A stretch of DNA of 64,000 bases from an uncultured Bacilli bacterium (GCA_944363525.1 CALVUF010000001.1:52497-116496), one strand, 5' to 3'. Shown: positions 15,473-25,292, counted from the first letter of the stretch. Numbers and translations are program-made. Notes: generated by a model from the letters alone, not told the origin.

Positions 15473-15835
15473 TAAAAACCTGACGTTTTTACATCGGCAA
15501 ATTAAATTTCTTCATTGCCATTCCCTTGTCATATAATGGCGATGTAAATCTTAAAGCTTCATTTTGTCTTCTCTAAACATTGGAAAAATGAGCGAAATTA
15601 AAAGAAAGTATTTATTTTTGTCTTAAAAGAACTTAATAAAATGCACATAAAAAGTGAAATGGCGCTTCTACGACATTTTTAATTTCTTCATCGCCATTGC
15701 CGTGTCCTAACGTGGCAATGTAAAGTTTTGTCTCCTTTCGCTTAACCATGTTTCGGAGATTGTTTCGAAATAAAACTAATAATGTAATTGCACGTTCATT
15801 TTGTTATATTTTTGTTGTTTTTGGCCTAGCGTAAC
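15473..15835. other. AT-rich intergenic region with two related stem-loop repeats
   Basis: No gene is visible. Two ~45-bp relatives, 15503-15548 and 15680-15724, share TTTCTTCAT(T/C)GCCATT...TGGC(G/A)ATGTAAA. Each can form a hairpin (CATTGCCAT with ATGGCGATG in the first, one mismatch; CATTGCC with GGCAATG in the second, perfect). They might be regulatory RNA stems or small dispersed repeats. Confidence 0.45.
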
Positions 15836-16906
15836 ATGGAAAGTTCTAAATTCACGAAAACGCCACCTCCATTAAGCGATTGCCCGGCGGGGCAAACGAA
15901 TACCCCAAGCATCGAGAATGGGCATCCTTTAACCAAATATACTGATACCGACATCAACGCCAGGAAATATCGCCTTTCGGACCTTGATCCATTTTCACTT
16001 TCAGAATATAGGGCGCGCTTCAAGCGCGAAAATCGCGATAATCGTCTCGCCGATCAATCTGACGAACTTTTCTTCGCCGCTATCGGAGCAGCCAGAAAAG
16101 AGGGCGATGAATACATAGCGACCAATGCTGGCTTGCTTTGCTTTGGGTTTCTCTATCAGATCAGGGAGACCTTTCCTTTCTTCCAACTTGACTATATTCA
16201 AAGCGATGGCCAATCGATTCGCTGGGAACGTCGTATCAGCAGCGACGATCTCTCCCCCGCCGGCAACCTTTTCCAGTTCGTTCGGGCGGTGACTGAACTG
16301 GTAAGCGGCAACCTTCCGGCTCCCTTTTACTTTCAAGATGGCTTTGATTCCGGGAAGAAATTGCTTTTTGAAACGGTCCGGGAGGGACTGATCAATGCTA
16401 TCTTCAACGCCGATTATTCATTGCCTGGTGGCGTCAAGATGGTCTTGACCCCGAACGAGGTGGCCATCCGTAATCCTGGTTTATTCGCTATCGATCTGCA
16501 AAATGCTTTATACGGCGGGCTTTCGGTCCCTCGCAATGCCGGGGTGGCCTCGATTTTCCGTTCCGTTCACTACGGGGAGAAGGCCGGGACCGGCATTCCC
16601 GCGATGGCTGAGAACATGCGTCTGTTCGCTTTCCCCGATATCGCCTATGAGCAAGATGACAACGCGGTGACGACGACTTTGCGGCTTTATCTCGTTCCGA
16701 ACCTCGACGAAGAAACCCGAATCCTGTTTAAGCTTATCGCCGGGGCCCGCGAGGGGGTTTCGGTCGCCGAGGCCATGGAGCAACTTCATCTTGGGCGGCG
16801 GAAGGCCGATGAGCTGCTCTCCTCGTTACAGGCCAAAGGGCTTATTAAGACCAATGGCCAGGCAACCAAAGGGAAGCGTTACCTCAAGGCTTGGCGAACC
16901 ATTTGA
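15836..16906 (+). CDS. COG2865 ATP-binding regulator lacking its AlbA_2 domain
   Basis: 356 residues. Starting at LSDLDPFSLSEYRARF it follows the COG2865 middle region (ITNAGLLCFGFLYQI-like), then the GHKL-like part (LFETVREGLINAIFNADYSL; VAIRNPGLFAID; GEKAGTGIPAMAENM) and a C-terminal winged helix (VSVAEAMEQLHLGRRKADEL). The family usually opens with an ~120-residue AlbA_2 domain; here that part is missing and replaced by ~40 unremarkable residues. The TTTTGTTG...GCGTAAC before the ATG is a poor ribosome binding site. It may be a truncated copy whose 5' part decayed into the preceding 600 bp, or a genuine short variant. Confidence 0.65.
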   Translation: MESSKFTKTPPPLSDCPAGQTNTPSIENGHPLTKYTDTDINARKYRLSDLDPFSLSEYRARFKRENRDNRLADQSDELFFAAIGAARKEGDEYIATNAGLLCFGFLYQIRETFPFFQLDYIQSDGQSIRWERRISSDDLSPAGNLFQFVRAVTELVSGNLPAPFYFQDGFDSGKKLLFETVREGLINAIFNADYSLPGGVKMVLTPNEVAIRNPGLFAIDLQNALYGGLSVPRNAGVASIFRSVHYGEKAGTGIPAMAENMRLFAFPDIAYEQDDNAVTTTLRLYLVPNLDEETRILFKLIAGAREGVSVAEAMEQLHLGRRKADELLSSLQAKGLIKTNGQATKGKRYLKAWRTI

Positions 16907-17219
16907 GTGGATTCTTGTTCATTTTGCGGTTTTGATGAAAAGATTATTGCCAAATGATAAAGAATAACAGGCGAATGAGCAAGAATAAGCCTTCATACCA
17001 GCTGACTTGCTTTCTGAATTGGCTCATAGCCATTTTAACTTACTGTTTTAATTTGGCTAACTTACATTTTAACTTACACGTTAACTTTTCTCGACTTCGT
17101 TTAAAACCTAAAAATGCAAATTAGATGTAAGTTAAACGTTGCTATCCATCGAATTAATATCCAAAAGCCTATTTTTCAAAATCCTAAAATTGTTGACGTT
17201 TCGTTTAATTTATATTCGC
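16907..17219. other. Intergenic stretch with 12-bp repeat debris
   Basis: No gene is seen. TAACTTAC recurs at 17036, 17060 and 17072 with about 12-bp spacing in the later copies, and the frame AACTTACATTTT-AACTTACACGTT reads NLHFNLHVN, again like a COG2865 linker. The region is AT-rich and ends at the convergent stop of the large degenerate EAL gene. Confidence 0.35.
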
Positions 17220-20177
17220 TTACTTGCGGTAAGTCAAGGAAGTGATGAATTTTTCCTTCGAGACTGGCCCAGAAGAATATAGCCGACCTTTGCCGAGCTT
17301 GAAGCCGGTTTCGATGGCGTAATACCTCGTCTCTTTCTCGTTTAGGCCGGCCGCCACCGCCAGCCCGCCGAGCTTATCGACTTTGTCGAGGGTCTGCAAT
17401 AAGGTGAGGGCGGTCGATTCGCTCCCCATCGAGTCGACGACGAAGCCGGAGTCGAAGACGAAGAGGCGGATCGAATCGAAGGGGAAGTCGCTATTCGCGG
17501 CGTTGCTATCAAGGTCATAGACCCCGATGCTGGCCCCGAGGCCATTGGCTTTCTCGATCGCTTGGCGCGCCGCCGTCCCATGGGCGAAGAGGTCTTTGGC
17601 CTCGAATAGGAGCCCTAAGCCCCGGCGGGGGAAATGATAGGTATCCATTAAGTTGGCTAGGAAAGGCAGGAAGGCCTCATCGAGCAAGGAGGTGGCCTTC
17701 ATCCGGAGGTAGCAGCCTTTGACCCCGGCGCTTTTCATTAGGTTCTTCCCATAGTCGCGGTAGAGCAAACATAGGCTTCTCAAAGCCGAGTAATCGAGGT
17801 CGCGCCGCTTTTTCTCGTCATCAAGCAAAGAACGGAGTTCGGCCTCGGCGATCATCTGGTTCTCATCGTTTAAGGTTAGATATGCCTCGTAATAGACCGG
17901 CTTATTGGTCGATAGCTCGACGATCGGGGCTAAGCCGACTTCGGCCGCGTCTTTTTCCAAGGCTTGGTTAAGCAAGGACTTAAGGTAAGCCCTGCGTCCG
18001 GCTTTTCTTACATTGCGCCGCCCAACCTCGGCTAAATACCCATCCCCGATCTCCTCGCTTCGGTCGAGCTCGCTTTTGAGCAGCGAGATCATATCGGAAA
18101 GGGCCGCCGCCTCGGTCGGATAGGCGATGGCCGAGTAAGCGAAGGTGGGGGAATAGGTCGAAGAACCGAGCATCACTGGTTCGCTGATGGCCTCATCGAT
18201 CGTCTCGACCGCGGCATAGAGGTCGCGCTTGGAATGGTATCCGCTTAACTTGATGACGATGCTGGTGTCATCGTAACGATAGGCGTCGGCGTAATAAGGG
18301 GTGCTTTGGAGGTTGGTGAGGATATGCAATAAGATGGTCGAGGGGGATTCGAGGGGGTTATGCTCTAAGAAGGATTCGAGATGGAGGAGGCGGATAGCCA
18401 CCATATAGCCGTTTTTCTCGATCAGTTCGCGGGATAGCATAGCCTTGAACCCTTTAAAGGAGGGGATATGGAGGGCTTTATCAACCAAGGTCCCGGCGGG
18501 CTCGTTCTTATTGACGATTGGCTCGATGATCAAGGTCGTGAGCCCATCTTTGTTCCGCCCGACCGAGGAGATGGTCGATTCCTTCTTCCCGATGGCCTCG
18601 ATCACCCGGTTGATCGACCCGACCCGTAAAGGGCATTGCTCGCAGGGGGCCTCCAGACCGAATAAGGTCTTATAGCAAGGCAAAGTCTTGCAATTGGGGA
18701 ATTTGGCGATGAAGTTATCGGTCGCCTCTTTGACTTCATAAGTCCGTTCGTCGATGGTATAGACATATTTATTGGCCCGCTTGGCCAGCGCGTTGATAAG
18801 CGTCCGCCGCTCGGCGCTTTCCTCATTCCGCCGGTTGACGATTAAGGCGGTCCCTAAGATCGAGAATAAGTCATGTGACTTATCGAACCCCTCTAAGCTT
18901 AGGTCCTTGGCGGTGGCCGATAATAAATACAATAGCCCGAACTTCTCATCGTCCCAGGAAATCGGGAAGAAGAGGGCCGATTCGGCGAGCAAGGACTGCA
19001 TGAACCCCATGACGGGCTTGGGGGCGTCTTTTAAGTGACGGATGAACAGAGGGAAGTCGATCTTAGCCGCCTCATAGACCGGATCCAAATAGGAAGGAGG
19101 GATGTTCTCGCCTAAGGCGGCTAAGGAGGCGGTAAGCGGATTCTCGGCCGTCTCTTCCAACACCATCTTATAGCAGGCATCCCGTTGGCTATATTCGGCG
19201 ACCCCGCCCCGATCGAATCCTTCGGTCTTTAAGAAATAGGCCAAAGCCTCCCTTAACGATTTCTCCCGTTCGCCCTTTTTGGCGGCGAAGCTGGCTCGGA
19301 AAAGCTTCTCGAAGTTGGCGATGGCGATGACCCGCCTTGAGTTGGGATTGGACCGGGCCGAAGGGAGATAGATGGACTTATCCCCTTCCTCGATATAGAC
19401 GTCCTCGCCTTTGGCTAAGGCTTTCTCGGCCGTGCGAATTAGCGATACCGCCGGGATAAGGGGGAAGATGGCCGCCCCGACCCGGAGGGAATAGACCTTC
19501 GATTCGGAAGTGGGCGAGGCAAAGCCCCCGACTAAGGTCCGTAACCTCGATAAGAACTCGGAGTAGGAGCCGGCATCGTAAATATAGGCGTAATACCCAT
19601 TGGGTGAGCGGCGGCTTAATAAGGCATAAGGGAAAGTCCCATAGACCGCTTCCTTGGCTTGATTGGATACTTCCTCATTTGGTTCGCCCGGGCCTGATAT
19701 CTCGATGGCAAGAACCGCTTGGCGATAGGCGGAGTTAGCCTTTATCTCCTCAAGCATCGTCTCCTCAAACGATTCGGCCGGGGCTAAATACCGTTTCCCT
19801 TTGTATTTCGGCCCCTCTTCGGCGGGGGCGGTGTTGGCGTAGGCCGCTAAAAAGGCGTTGATCTCATCTTGGAAGGAATCGATGTCAGCGAAGCCATATT
19901 TATTGGGGCTGAGCTTTGGGATTCCCTTTCTAACTTCCTCTAATTGGGATAAGACGGCTTTATTGAAGGCCTGCTCGGCGTATTTCCGTTTCCGGTGATA
20001 CACCACGAACAAAGCGAATAAGGCCAAGAAGACCGAGAAGCAGCCGGCGGAGACGATAGCGAGGGCTAAATAAAGCCGAAGGATCAATAAAACGATCAGG
20101 GAGGACAAATAGGCGACCCCGATCAAGGTGAAGCCGAGGATGATGAGGTTCAGCCTCTTGTCGTTGGGTTTGTTCAT
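17220..20177 (-). CDS. Membrane receptor with degenerate GGDEF, GAF, PAS and degenerate EAL domains
   Basis: 985 residues from the ATG at 20177, chosen because AAGGAGAAACGAC precedes it. Two helices (residues ~8-60) anchor it. Residues ~155-280 look like a GGDEF remnant (VGAAIFPLIPAVSLIRTAEK), ~390-480 GAF-like, ~500-575 a Cys-containing PAS-like segment (CKTLPCYKTLFGLEAPCEQC), ~625-760 a second GGDEF-like fold, and the last ~240 an EAL fold. The EAL motifs are lost: EAL reads EAYL, DDFG reads DLDSNAAN, KID reads FVFD, and EGVE reads GLNE. It probably binds or senses rather than makes or breaks c-di-GMP. Last gene of the TasA-like locus, 11 bp from its neighbour. Confidence 0.75.
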   Translation of the reverse strand: MNKPNDKRLNLIILGFTLIGVAYLSSLIVLLILRLYLALAIVSAGCFSVFLALFALFVVYHRKRKYAEQAFNKAVLSQLEEVRKGIPKLSPNKYGFADIDSFQDEINAFLAAYANTAPAEEGPKYKGKRYLAPAESFEETMLEEIKANSAYRQAVLAIEISGPGEPNEEVSNQAKEAVYGTFPYALLSRRSPNGYYAYIYDAGSYSEFLSRLRTLVGGFASPTSESKVYSLRVGAAIFPLIPAVSLIRTAEKALAKGEDVYIEEGDKSIYLPSARSNPNSRRVIAIANFEKLFRASFAAKKGEREKSLREALAYFLKTEGFDRGGVAEYSQRDACYKMVLEETAENPLTASLAALGENIPPSYLDPVYEAAKIDFPLFIRHLKDAPKPVMGFMQSLLAESALFFPISWDDEKFGLLYLLSATAKDLSLEGFDKSHDLFSILGTALIVNRRNEESAERRTLINALAKRANKYVYTIDERTYEVKEATDNFIAKFPNCKTLPCYKTLFGLEAPCEQCPLRVGSINRVIEAIGKKESTISSVGRNKDGLTTLIIEPIVNKNEPAGTLVDKALHIPSFKGFKAMLSRELIEKNGYMVAIRLLHLESFLEHNPLESPSTILLHILTNLQSTPYYADAYRYDDTSIVIKLSGYHSKRDLYAAVETIDEAISEPVMLGSSTYSPTFAYSAIAYPTEAAALSDMISLLKSELDRSEEIGDGYLAEVGRRNVRKAGRRAYLKSLLNQALEKDAAEVGLAPIVELSTNKPVYYEAYLTLNDENQMIAEAELRSLLDDEKKRRDLDYSALRSLCLLYRDYGKNLMKSAGVKGCYLRMKATSLLDEAFLPFLANLMDTYHFPRRGLGLLFEAKDLFAHGTAARQAIEKANGLGASIGVYDLDSNAANSDFPFDSIRLFVFDSGFVVDSMGSESTALTLLQTLDKVDKLGGLAVAAGLNEKETRYYAIETGFKLGKGRLYSSGPVSKEKFITSLTYRK

Positions 20178-20188
20178 GTCGTTTCTCC

Positions 20189-21133
20189 TTAACGATTGCC
20201 ATTGGCCTCGATGCTCTTTATCTTGAATTGTAACCCTTGATAAGGGGTCGATAAACGGAAACGGGAGGAATCGTCGAACTCCCAATAGGTGATCCCATCC
20301 TCGGTTGTGACCACTCTTCTTAGATGGGTGTCCTTGAAGTCGGTGAACTCGATGGTGAAGACCACGAGGGCCGCCCCTTTAAACTCGGTTCTTTCGACCA
20401 ATCCCCGGGATATTGAGCTGGGGTTATCGTTGTCTCGATCTTGTCGATACTCAAACCGGTCCACCCGCTTGAAGTCCTCGGCCGTATTTTCGATCGGATC
20501 CCCGTTCCCCATCTCGGTGGTCAAGAAGGCGCTGAGTTCATTTTTCTGCGTCTCGTTCAAGCTGATGCTAAGCTGGCCATTGGTTTCACTGGCTTTGCTA
20601 TCGAGCGTGAACACCTTGGCGTAGATGTCGATGGCCGAGGCTAAAACGATCGGTTCGTTCTTCTCCGTTAAGTAATTGGTTTGGGTCGAATCGACTGAGG
20701 AATCGGCGGTCACGCCAACCGAGAAATCAGTGAAATCGCTCGATTCGAGATAGAAGGCGAAGGTGAAGCAAGTCGAGGGGAAGACGTCCTGCAACTCGAT
20801 GCCGTTGATGGTCTGGAAATAGTCGTCGAAGTTTCCGTTCATCGAAGGATCGAGGCTTGCGGGTATCCCCTCCGGATAACGGGTCTGCAATAAAGCGTAA
20901 TCGGAATAGGAACGGGTTGGGTCGGAATCATCGACGGGATTGCCGCCGACCGAGTAGGCGAAAAGCTGGTATTTATCGAATCCCGGGGCTTCGACTTGGA
21001 TGTTCTCCCCTTGGAAGCTGACCCGGTGCCGGGCCATGAACCAAGCATAGGTCGAGACGCCTAAAGCCCCAAGGCAGGATAACGGCGCGATGCTTAAGGC
21101 GACCAATTTCCAAAGGAAACGATGCTTCTTCAT
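20189..21133 (-). CDS. SipW-substrate-like surface protein (TasA/camelysin type) 1
   Basis: 314 residues. The N-terminus has a basic MKKHRFLWK, a hydrophobic stretch and the SipW-type cleavage region GVSTYAWFMARHRV at ~residues 25-38. The mature part is acidic, Ser/Thr/Asn/Asp-rich and beta-predicted, with no Cys pair. TasA and camelysin proteins with this leader are cleaved by SipW and assemble into surface fibres. The start overlaps the stop of the next substrate gene (ATGA). Confidence 0.75.
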   Translation of the reverse strand: MKKHRFLWKLVALSIAPLSCLGALGVSTYAWFMARHRVSFQGENIQVEAPGFDKYQLFAYSVGGNPVDDSDPTRSYSDYALLQTRYPEGIPASLDPSMNGNFDDYFQTINGIELQDVFPSTCFTFAFYLESSDFTDFSVGVTADSSVDSTQTNYLTEKNEPIVLASAIDIYAKVFTLDSKASETNGQLSISLNETQKNELSAFLTTEMGNGDPIENTAEDFKRVDRFEYRQDRDNDNPSSISRGLVERTEFKGAALVVFTIEFTDFKDTHLRRVVTTEDGITYWEFDDSSRFRLSTPYQGLQFKIKSIEANGNR

Positions 21134-22113
21134 GCTCGTTCCTCCGAACTGAAGGGAATCGGGTCGATCTTCGGCATATTTCCATCGAGAAAGGCGGTGT
21201 TCGAGTATTCGATCGAGATGGTGAAGTTGAAATTGATTGAACCGGCGACTGAGGCGTTGACTGAGGTGTTGACTGAGGTGTTGACTGAGGCGTTGACTGA
21301 GGCGTTGACCGCCGCGATTAAATAGTCCCAGAAGGCCAAGGGATCGGGGGATATCTCCAATAAGGTCGAGCAGGAATAGTAAAGGTCATTCCCCTGGTAA
21401 TAGGGGTAGGGCTTGACGTAGAGTTGGGCGGCGTTCCCATCCGAGGAATAGATAGGCAGGTTGTCGCTTATTTCATCCCATTGCAATGGCAAGGACAGCT
21501 TATCGCCTTCAAGCTTTTCCATCAAAGAAACCGATTCGGCGTTCGCGGCATCGATTTGGCTTCGGGTGACGACACGGGAATAGGCGGTCGCGGTGGTGCT
21601 ATCCCCAAAGCTGATCGACCCTTGGCTATAACTGGCTTTGACATAGCCCCCGATGTTGTCCTGGGAGTATTGGAGCTCAAGGTAAATGCGCGGCAAGTAC
21701 GAACGGGATAAGGAGACCTCGTTTTGGACTAAGTTGAGGTAATCGTAGATATCGATCTGGGGAGCGAAGGTAACCGAGAGGGAAGTGCTGTCGGAGGTGC
21801 CGGTGGTAGCAGGATCCCCAGTCGGCGAGTATTCGGGGTTCCCGTCTTTCCCGATGTCGACGAAGACGTCGGAGACGGTATATTTGGTTTCGCCGGTTGA
21901 GGCGGATTCGCCGGTTGAGGCGGATTCGCCATAGGTCACCCCATAGCCGATCGCCTTGACGTAAACCGACGAGACCCCTGAGCGGAGGATGATGTCCTGG
22001 GGGTTGATCTTTGCCGAGGTCACGAACCAGGCATAGGTCGCGACTGAAAGCGATAAGGTGGCGACGATCGAGGCGATGGCCGATATGAGGATGTTCTTCT
22101 TGGTGGTGGTCAT
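21130..22113 (-). CDS. SipW-substrate-like surface protein 2 with two internal tandem repeats
   Basis: 327 residues. Leader: MTTTKKNILISAIASIVATL then SVATYAWFVTSAKI, the SipW-type site. The mature region holds a GESASTGESASTGE repeat at ~62-76 and a 12-bp-based repeat VNASVNTSVNTSVNASV at ~268-285 near the C-terminus. It overlaps both neighbours by 4 bp. The repeats can expand or contract without frameshift, so surface length variation is possible. Assignment to the TasA/camelysin group rests on the leader and the position next to SipW. Confidence 0.75.
   Translation of the reverse strand: MTTTKKNILISAIASIVATLSLSVATYAWFVTSAKINPQDIILRSGVSSVYVKAIGYGVTYGESASTGESASTGETKYTVSDVFVDIGKDGNPEYSPTGDPATTGTSDSTSLSVTFAPQIDIYDYLNLVQNEVSLSRSYLPRIYLELQYSQDNIGGYVKASYSQGSISFGDSTTATAYSRVVTRSQIDAANAESVSLMEKLEGDKLSLPLQWDEISDNLPIYSSDGNAAQLYVKPYPYYQGNDLYYSCSTLLEISPDPLAFWDYLIAAVNASVNASVNTSVNTSVNASVAGSINFNFTISIEYSNTAFLDGNMPKIDPIPFSSEERA
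21246..21310 (-). repeat. 12-bp tandem repeat coding N(A/T)SV in surface protein 2
   Basis: Five units of GTTGACTGAGGC/GTTGACTGAGGT on the plus strand, in frame on the minus strand. Confidence 0.85.
21891..21931 (-). repeat. 18-bp direct repeat coding GESAST in surface protein 2
   Basis: Two perfect copies of CGGTTGAGGCGGATTCGC, followed by a partial third. Confidence 0.8.
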
Positions 22114-25100
22114 GGCTGTACCTGCGTTATCCCCGCGACTGCATATCCATCGGTGTTCTCAACGGGTGTAGACCCACTGTAGGTGGCTCGGACGTAATTG
22201 TCATCAGGGTTTTCTGAATTCCCACGATAGAAGGAGAATTTACTACTCCCGCTTCCATAGTCGAAATGCAGCAAGACATTGGAAGCGTCGGGCCACGCGG
22301 TCCAACTGCCATCGTTTTTGTCAAAAACGTATTGGCCGTTTTTCACATAGTCAACGTTATAAATGATTGATTCCGTATTCCCAATTCGGTTGGTGAAGGT
22401 CACGCGGAAGTCCTTGATGAAGAGTTTGGTGTTGTTTTCTACGTCGAAATAGGTGTTAAAGTAAGCGCGCTCCCGATTGTTGTATTCCTCGGAATAATAT
22501 TTAGTGGGGATTCCAAAAAAGTTTTCTTCATGGTCTGTTATTTCGACGTCGCGCGGCCCGGGAGTGGTGGAATTGGGGTCGTAGCATTGAAAACCGATTA
22601 CGTCACCGCTGCTAGCTTCGAACGTTTTGGTATCTAATTGATTATCGCTGTCTTTGCCTAAAACATATTTTGTCCCGTTTGCGTCTTTGCCTTCAATGAA
22701 TCGGACCCCGTCACTATTGTTTTTGTCGTAATAATCAGCGTAGTAATGGAGGCCATTTGCTCCGTAACCAACCGCGAAAGCCGGATAACGGATATTGTAT
22801 TGGCTACTGTCATTTTCAGCACTTGCATTGTTACCAAACAGAGAATTAAAGATATTGGTTGCAATTTGAAGAATGCTGGCGGCGGTTTCTTGATCGATTT
22901 GTATTTGAATTTGCTTTGTTTGTTCAATTGGTACTCGCACACCGTTTTCGGAAATATAGTACTTTGCTTCAATCGGGTATTGCGCGGGGTTGTATGGTTT
23001 TTCATTGGCTGGATTGTTGTTGAAGTCAAGCAGATAAGAAAGGTCCTGCCAGAATAGGTAGGATGAGTAGGAAGTAGACCACGGATGTCGCATGAGAGCA
23101 GAACTGCCGATAACATCAGGATTATAGGCGTTATAAAGGATTTGGAAGTTATTTCCGGTGTAAGCACTAAAGGTACCGTCGTCGTTGCTATCGCCTTCAA
23201 TATCGCTCTCGACGGTATAGGTGATATCGAAATTGACGTAGAACATATTAGTGGAAAACACTTGCGAAAATTGTTTCGTCGACCAAATCAAAAATCCGTT
23301 ATTCACAGTCATTCCACGGCTTAATCGATAATAGTACTTATCGTTGTCTTTGGCTAAAAATGTCAAACGGCCGGTACCGACGGTTTGGGCAGGGCGAGCA
23401 ACGGTGGCAGCGCCCAAACCGCCGTCAAGGACTTGGGCGTTGAATCCCGAATCTGCGGCATCCGATTGCGAATGGCCGTAATCGCTGGAAGTTGGCTTTA
23501 GTTTTGAATCGCCATATCCGGCCTTGTAGGCATCTTCGGGGTTCGTCCCGGGATAAAACTTCGAATAAGAACGAATGGTTTCGGATGGAATTACCTGCGC
23601 AGATAAGGCATCGGCATTGTTTTCCTGCCGCTCGAAGTCGGCGTCAATGACCGGGTTGCCCTTATAGCCGACGACGACTTGGTTCCCCCATTCGCTATTG
23701 GTGTTATACGGGGTGTGTTCATTCGATGTAGTCCCATCGTTCCCAACCTGATAAAGATTCGCAACATCGTCATCAAGATACCCATATCCGTAAGCTTCTT
23801 TGGTGTTGTCCGCGCCGGATTGGATATCGACGACGCGGATGGAGGAATCGTTTCCCCAATCTTTTTGGTTATGGATGGCGCCTGCGTAATCGTATATTAC
23901 TTGGAGGGTATCCCCGGCTGAAGCGTCGACTGGGTTGTCAAGCCGGCTTTTGCCAATTAGGACGCGAGCCGAATAAACGCTTTGACGAGCGGAATCTTCG
24001 ATGATGATTACCCCGTTGTCTTGCCCGGAGCTGCTTCCACCATCAAGACCAAGGTGATTGGCTTTGCCATCGCAATGGCCAATGAAAAAACCGACGTAGC
24101 AATCGTGCTCTTCGTATTTCGGATGGATCGTTTTGAAAGCCCCTGTTAAAACGCCTGCGTATTCGACCCCGGCAGAATTCGTTATGTCTTCGGTGGCTTC
24201 GGAGATTTTGCCGTTGCCTAAGACGTTAAATTGATACCGTTCGAGGACATAGGAACCGAATTGCCCGTTTATTTCATACCGAACGCTGGCGGAGATGGTA
24301 ACCGGTGCTAGGTCGAAATTCGGAGCTGGGGTGTCGAATGGGTAGCACGAGAAGGTATAGTTTGCGTCAGTCTCGCCATTTTGGCGCATTATCGAATCGT
24401 CGCTGCTCTTGTAATTGACGGCAAAAACGTTTCCGTTGTCGTCGGTTACGGTTTTAGGAAATCCATAAACGGTGGCGGTATCGTTATCCCCTCCGTTGCT
24501 GATGGTGATGTATTCGTTGCTAATAGTTTCGGTGATGGCGATTTCCGGCATCGATAATTGGCCGTAATATCGCTCGAAAATCGAACCTGAGAGTGAGTCA
24601 TTGCCGTCGGAATTGCGAGAGACCGTTATCGTTGGCGATTTAAGAATCAGGTTCTTAACGACCGAATCGACCGAAGTATAGCCGAACATCCCGACGTCAC
24701 GGCCGTCTTTCCCCTCAACTTTAAGGCCGGTTATGGTATGGCCGGCGCCATCGAAGGTCGAATTGAACGGCATTTCATCGCTTCCGATGGGCAAAAGCGG
24801 CGTAGGGCTGTTCCAGGTTACGTCTTTGCCCAACTTGATGATATCGCTCTCCGTTAGTAAGCCAAGGGCAACTATTTTTTGCAAATTGATTAATTGCTCT
24901 GAGGCTGAAAGCCCGTTTTCTGTGTCTTGAATAACGTAGGTCATGCCTTCATCCGATTCATTGGGTTGTGAAGAGTGGAAATACTGCCCCAAATCGCTGA
25001 AATCGACCTTGACCTGATTCGTGACCTGTAGGGTATTAAGATAGGCCGCGAGGGTGATGCCACCGATAGAAAAAACGACCCCGAGCATTGAGCAGACGGC

Positions 25101-25154
25101 GAGGATCGGAAGCAGCCATTTATTGGCTTTATGTTCATTCTTCGGGCCAGTCAT
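22110..25154 (-). CDS. Large surface protein with N-terminal signal/anchor and GLUG-like repeat
   Basis: 1014 residues. N-terminus NKWLLPILAVCSMLGVVFSI then GGITLAAYLNTLQVTN resembles the SipW-substrate leaders but with AAYL in place of the usual AYAWF. Residues ~125-165 (FNSTFDGAGHTITGLKVEG, VGMFGYTSVDSVVKNLIL) match the GLUG-type repeat found in bacterial surface adhesins. The rest is Asn/Asp/Ser/Tyr-rich and low in Cys. The gene is clearly more AT-rich than its neighbours. It starts 139 bp after the nucleosidase stop and overlaps the next substrate gene. Likely the adhesin or tip component of the locus; that is inference. Confidence 0.7.
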   Translation of the reverse strand: MTGPKNEHKANKWLLPILAVCSMLGVVFSIGGITLAAYLNTLQVTNQVKVDFSDLGQYFHSSQPNESDEGMTYVIQDTENGLSASEQLINLQKIVALGLLTESDIIKLGKDVTWNSPTPLLPIGSDEMPFNSTFDGAGHTITGLKVEGKDGRDVGMFGYTSVDSVVKNLILKSPTITVSRNSDGNDSLSGSIFERYYGQLSMPEIAITETISNEYITISNGGDNDTATVYGFPKTVTDDNGNVFAVNYKSSDDSIMRQNGETDANYTFSCYPFDTPAPNFDLAPVTISASVRYEINGQFGSYVLERYQFNVLGNGKISEATEDITNSAGVEYAGVLTGAFKTIHPKYEEHDCYVGFFIGHCDGKANHLGLDGGSSSGQDNGVIIIEDSARQSVYSARVLIGKSRLDNPVDASAGDTLQVIYDYAGAIHNQKDWGNDSSIRVVDIQSGADNTKEAYGYGYLDDDVANLYQVGNDGTTSNEHTPYNTNSEWGNQVVVGYKGNPVIDADFERQENNADALSAQVIPSETIRSYSKFYPGTNPEDAYKAGYGDSKLKPTSSDYGHSQSDAADSGFNAQVLDGGLGAATVARPAQTVGTGRLTFLAKDNDKYYYRLSRGMTVNNGFLIWSTKQFSQVFSTNMFYVNFDITYTVESDIEGDSNDDGTFSAYTGNNFQILYNAYNPDVIGSSALMRHPWSTSYSSYLFWQDLSYLLDFNNNPANEKPYNPAQYPIEAKYYISENGVRVPIEQTKQIQIQIDQETAASILQIATNIFNSLFGNNASAENDSSQYNIRYPAFAVGYGANGLHYYADYYDKNNSDGVRFIEGKDANGTKYVLGKDSDNQLDTKTFEASSGDVIGFQCYDPNSTTPGPRDVEITDHEENFFGIPTKYYSEEYNNRERAYFNTYFDVENNTKLFIKDFRVTFTNRIGNTESIIYNVDYVKNGQYVFDKNDGSWTAWPDASNVLLHFDYGSGSSKFSFYRGNSENPDDNYVRATYSGSTPVENTDGYAVAGITQVQP

Positions 25155-25292
25155 TGATTTCTATTCGGCAGCTGGCTACCTGCTTGAGGCCCTCTAGTTT
25201 TGCGCCCTTAGGTCGCCCTAAGTTTGCCTTTGACAAAGCAATTGTACACGATTGGGGGCATCTATCAAGTTTTTATATGAAATATAAAACGC

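Noticed and set aside
22110..25154. Several 60-180 codon frames on both strands inside the large surface gene
   Set aside because: All overlap a single continuous 1014-codon frame with a leader and GLUG-like repeat; none has its own start signals.
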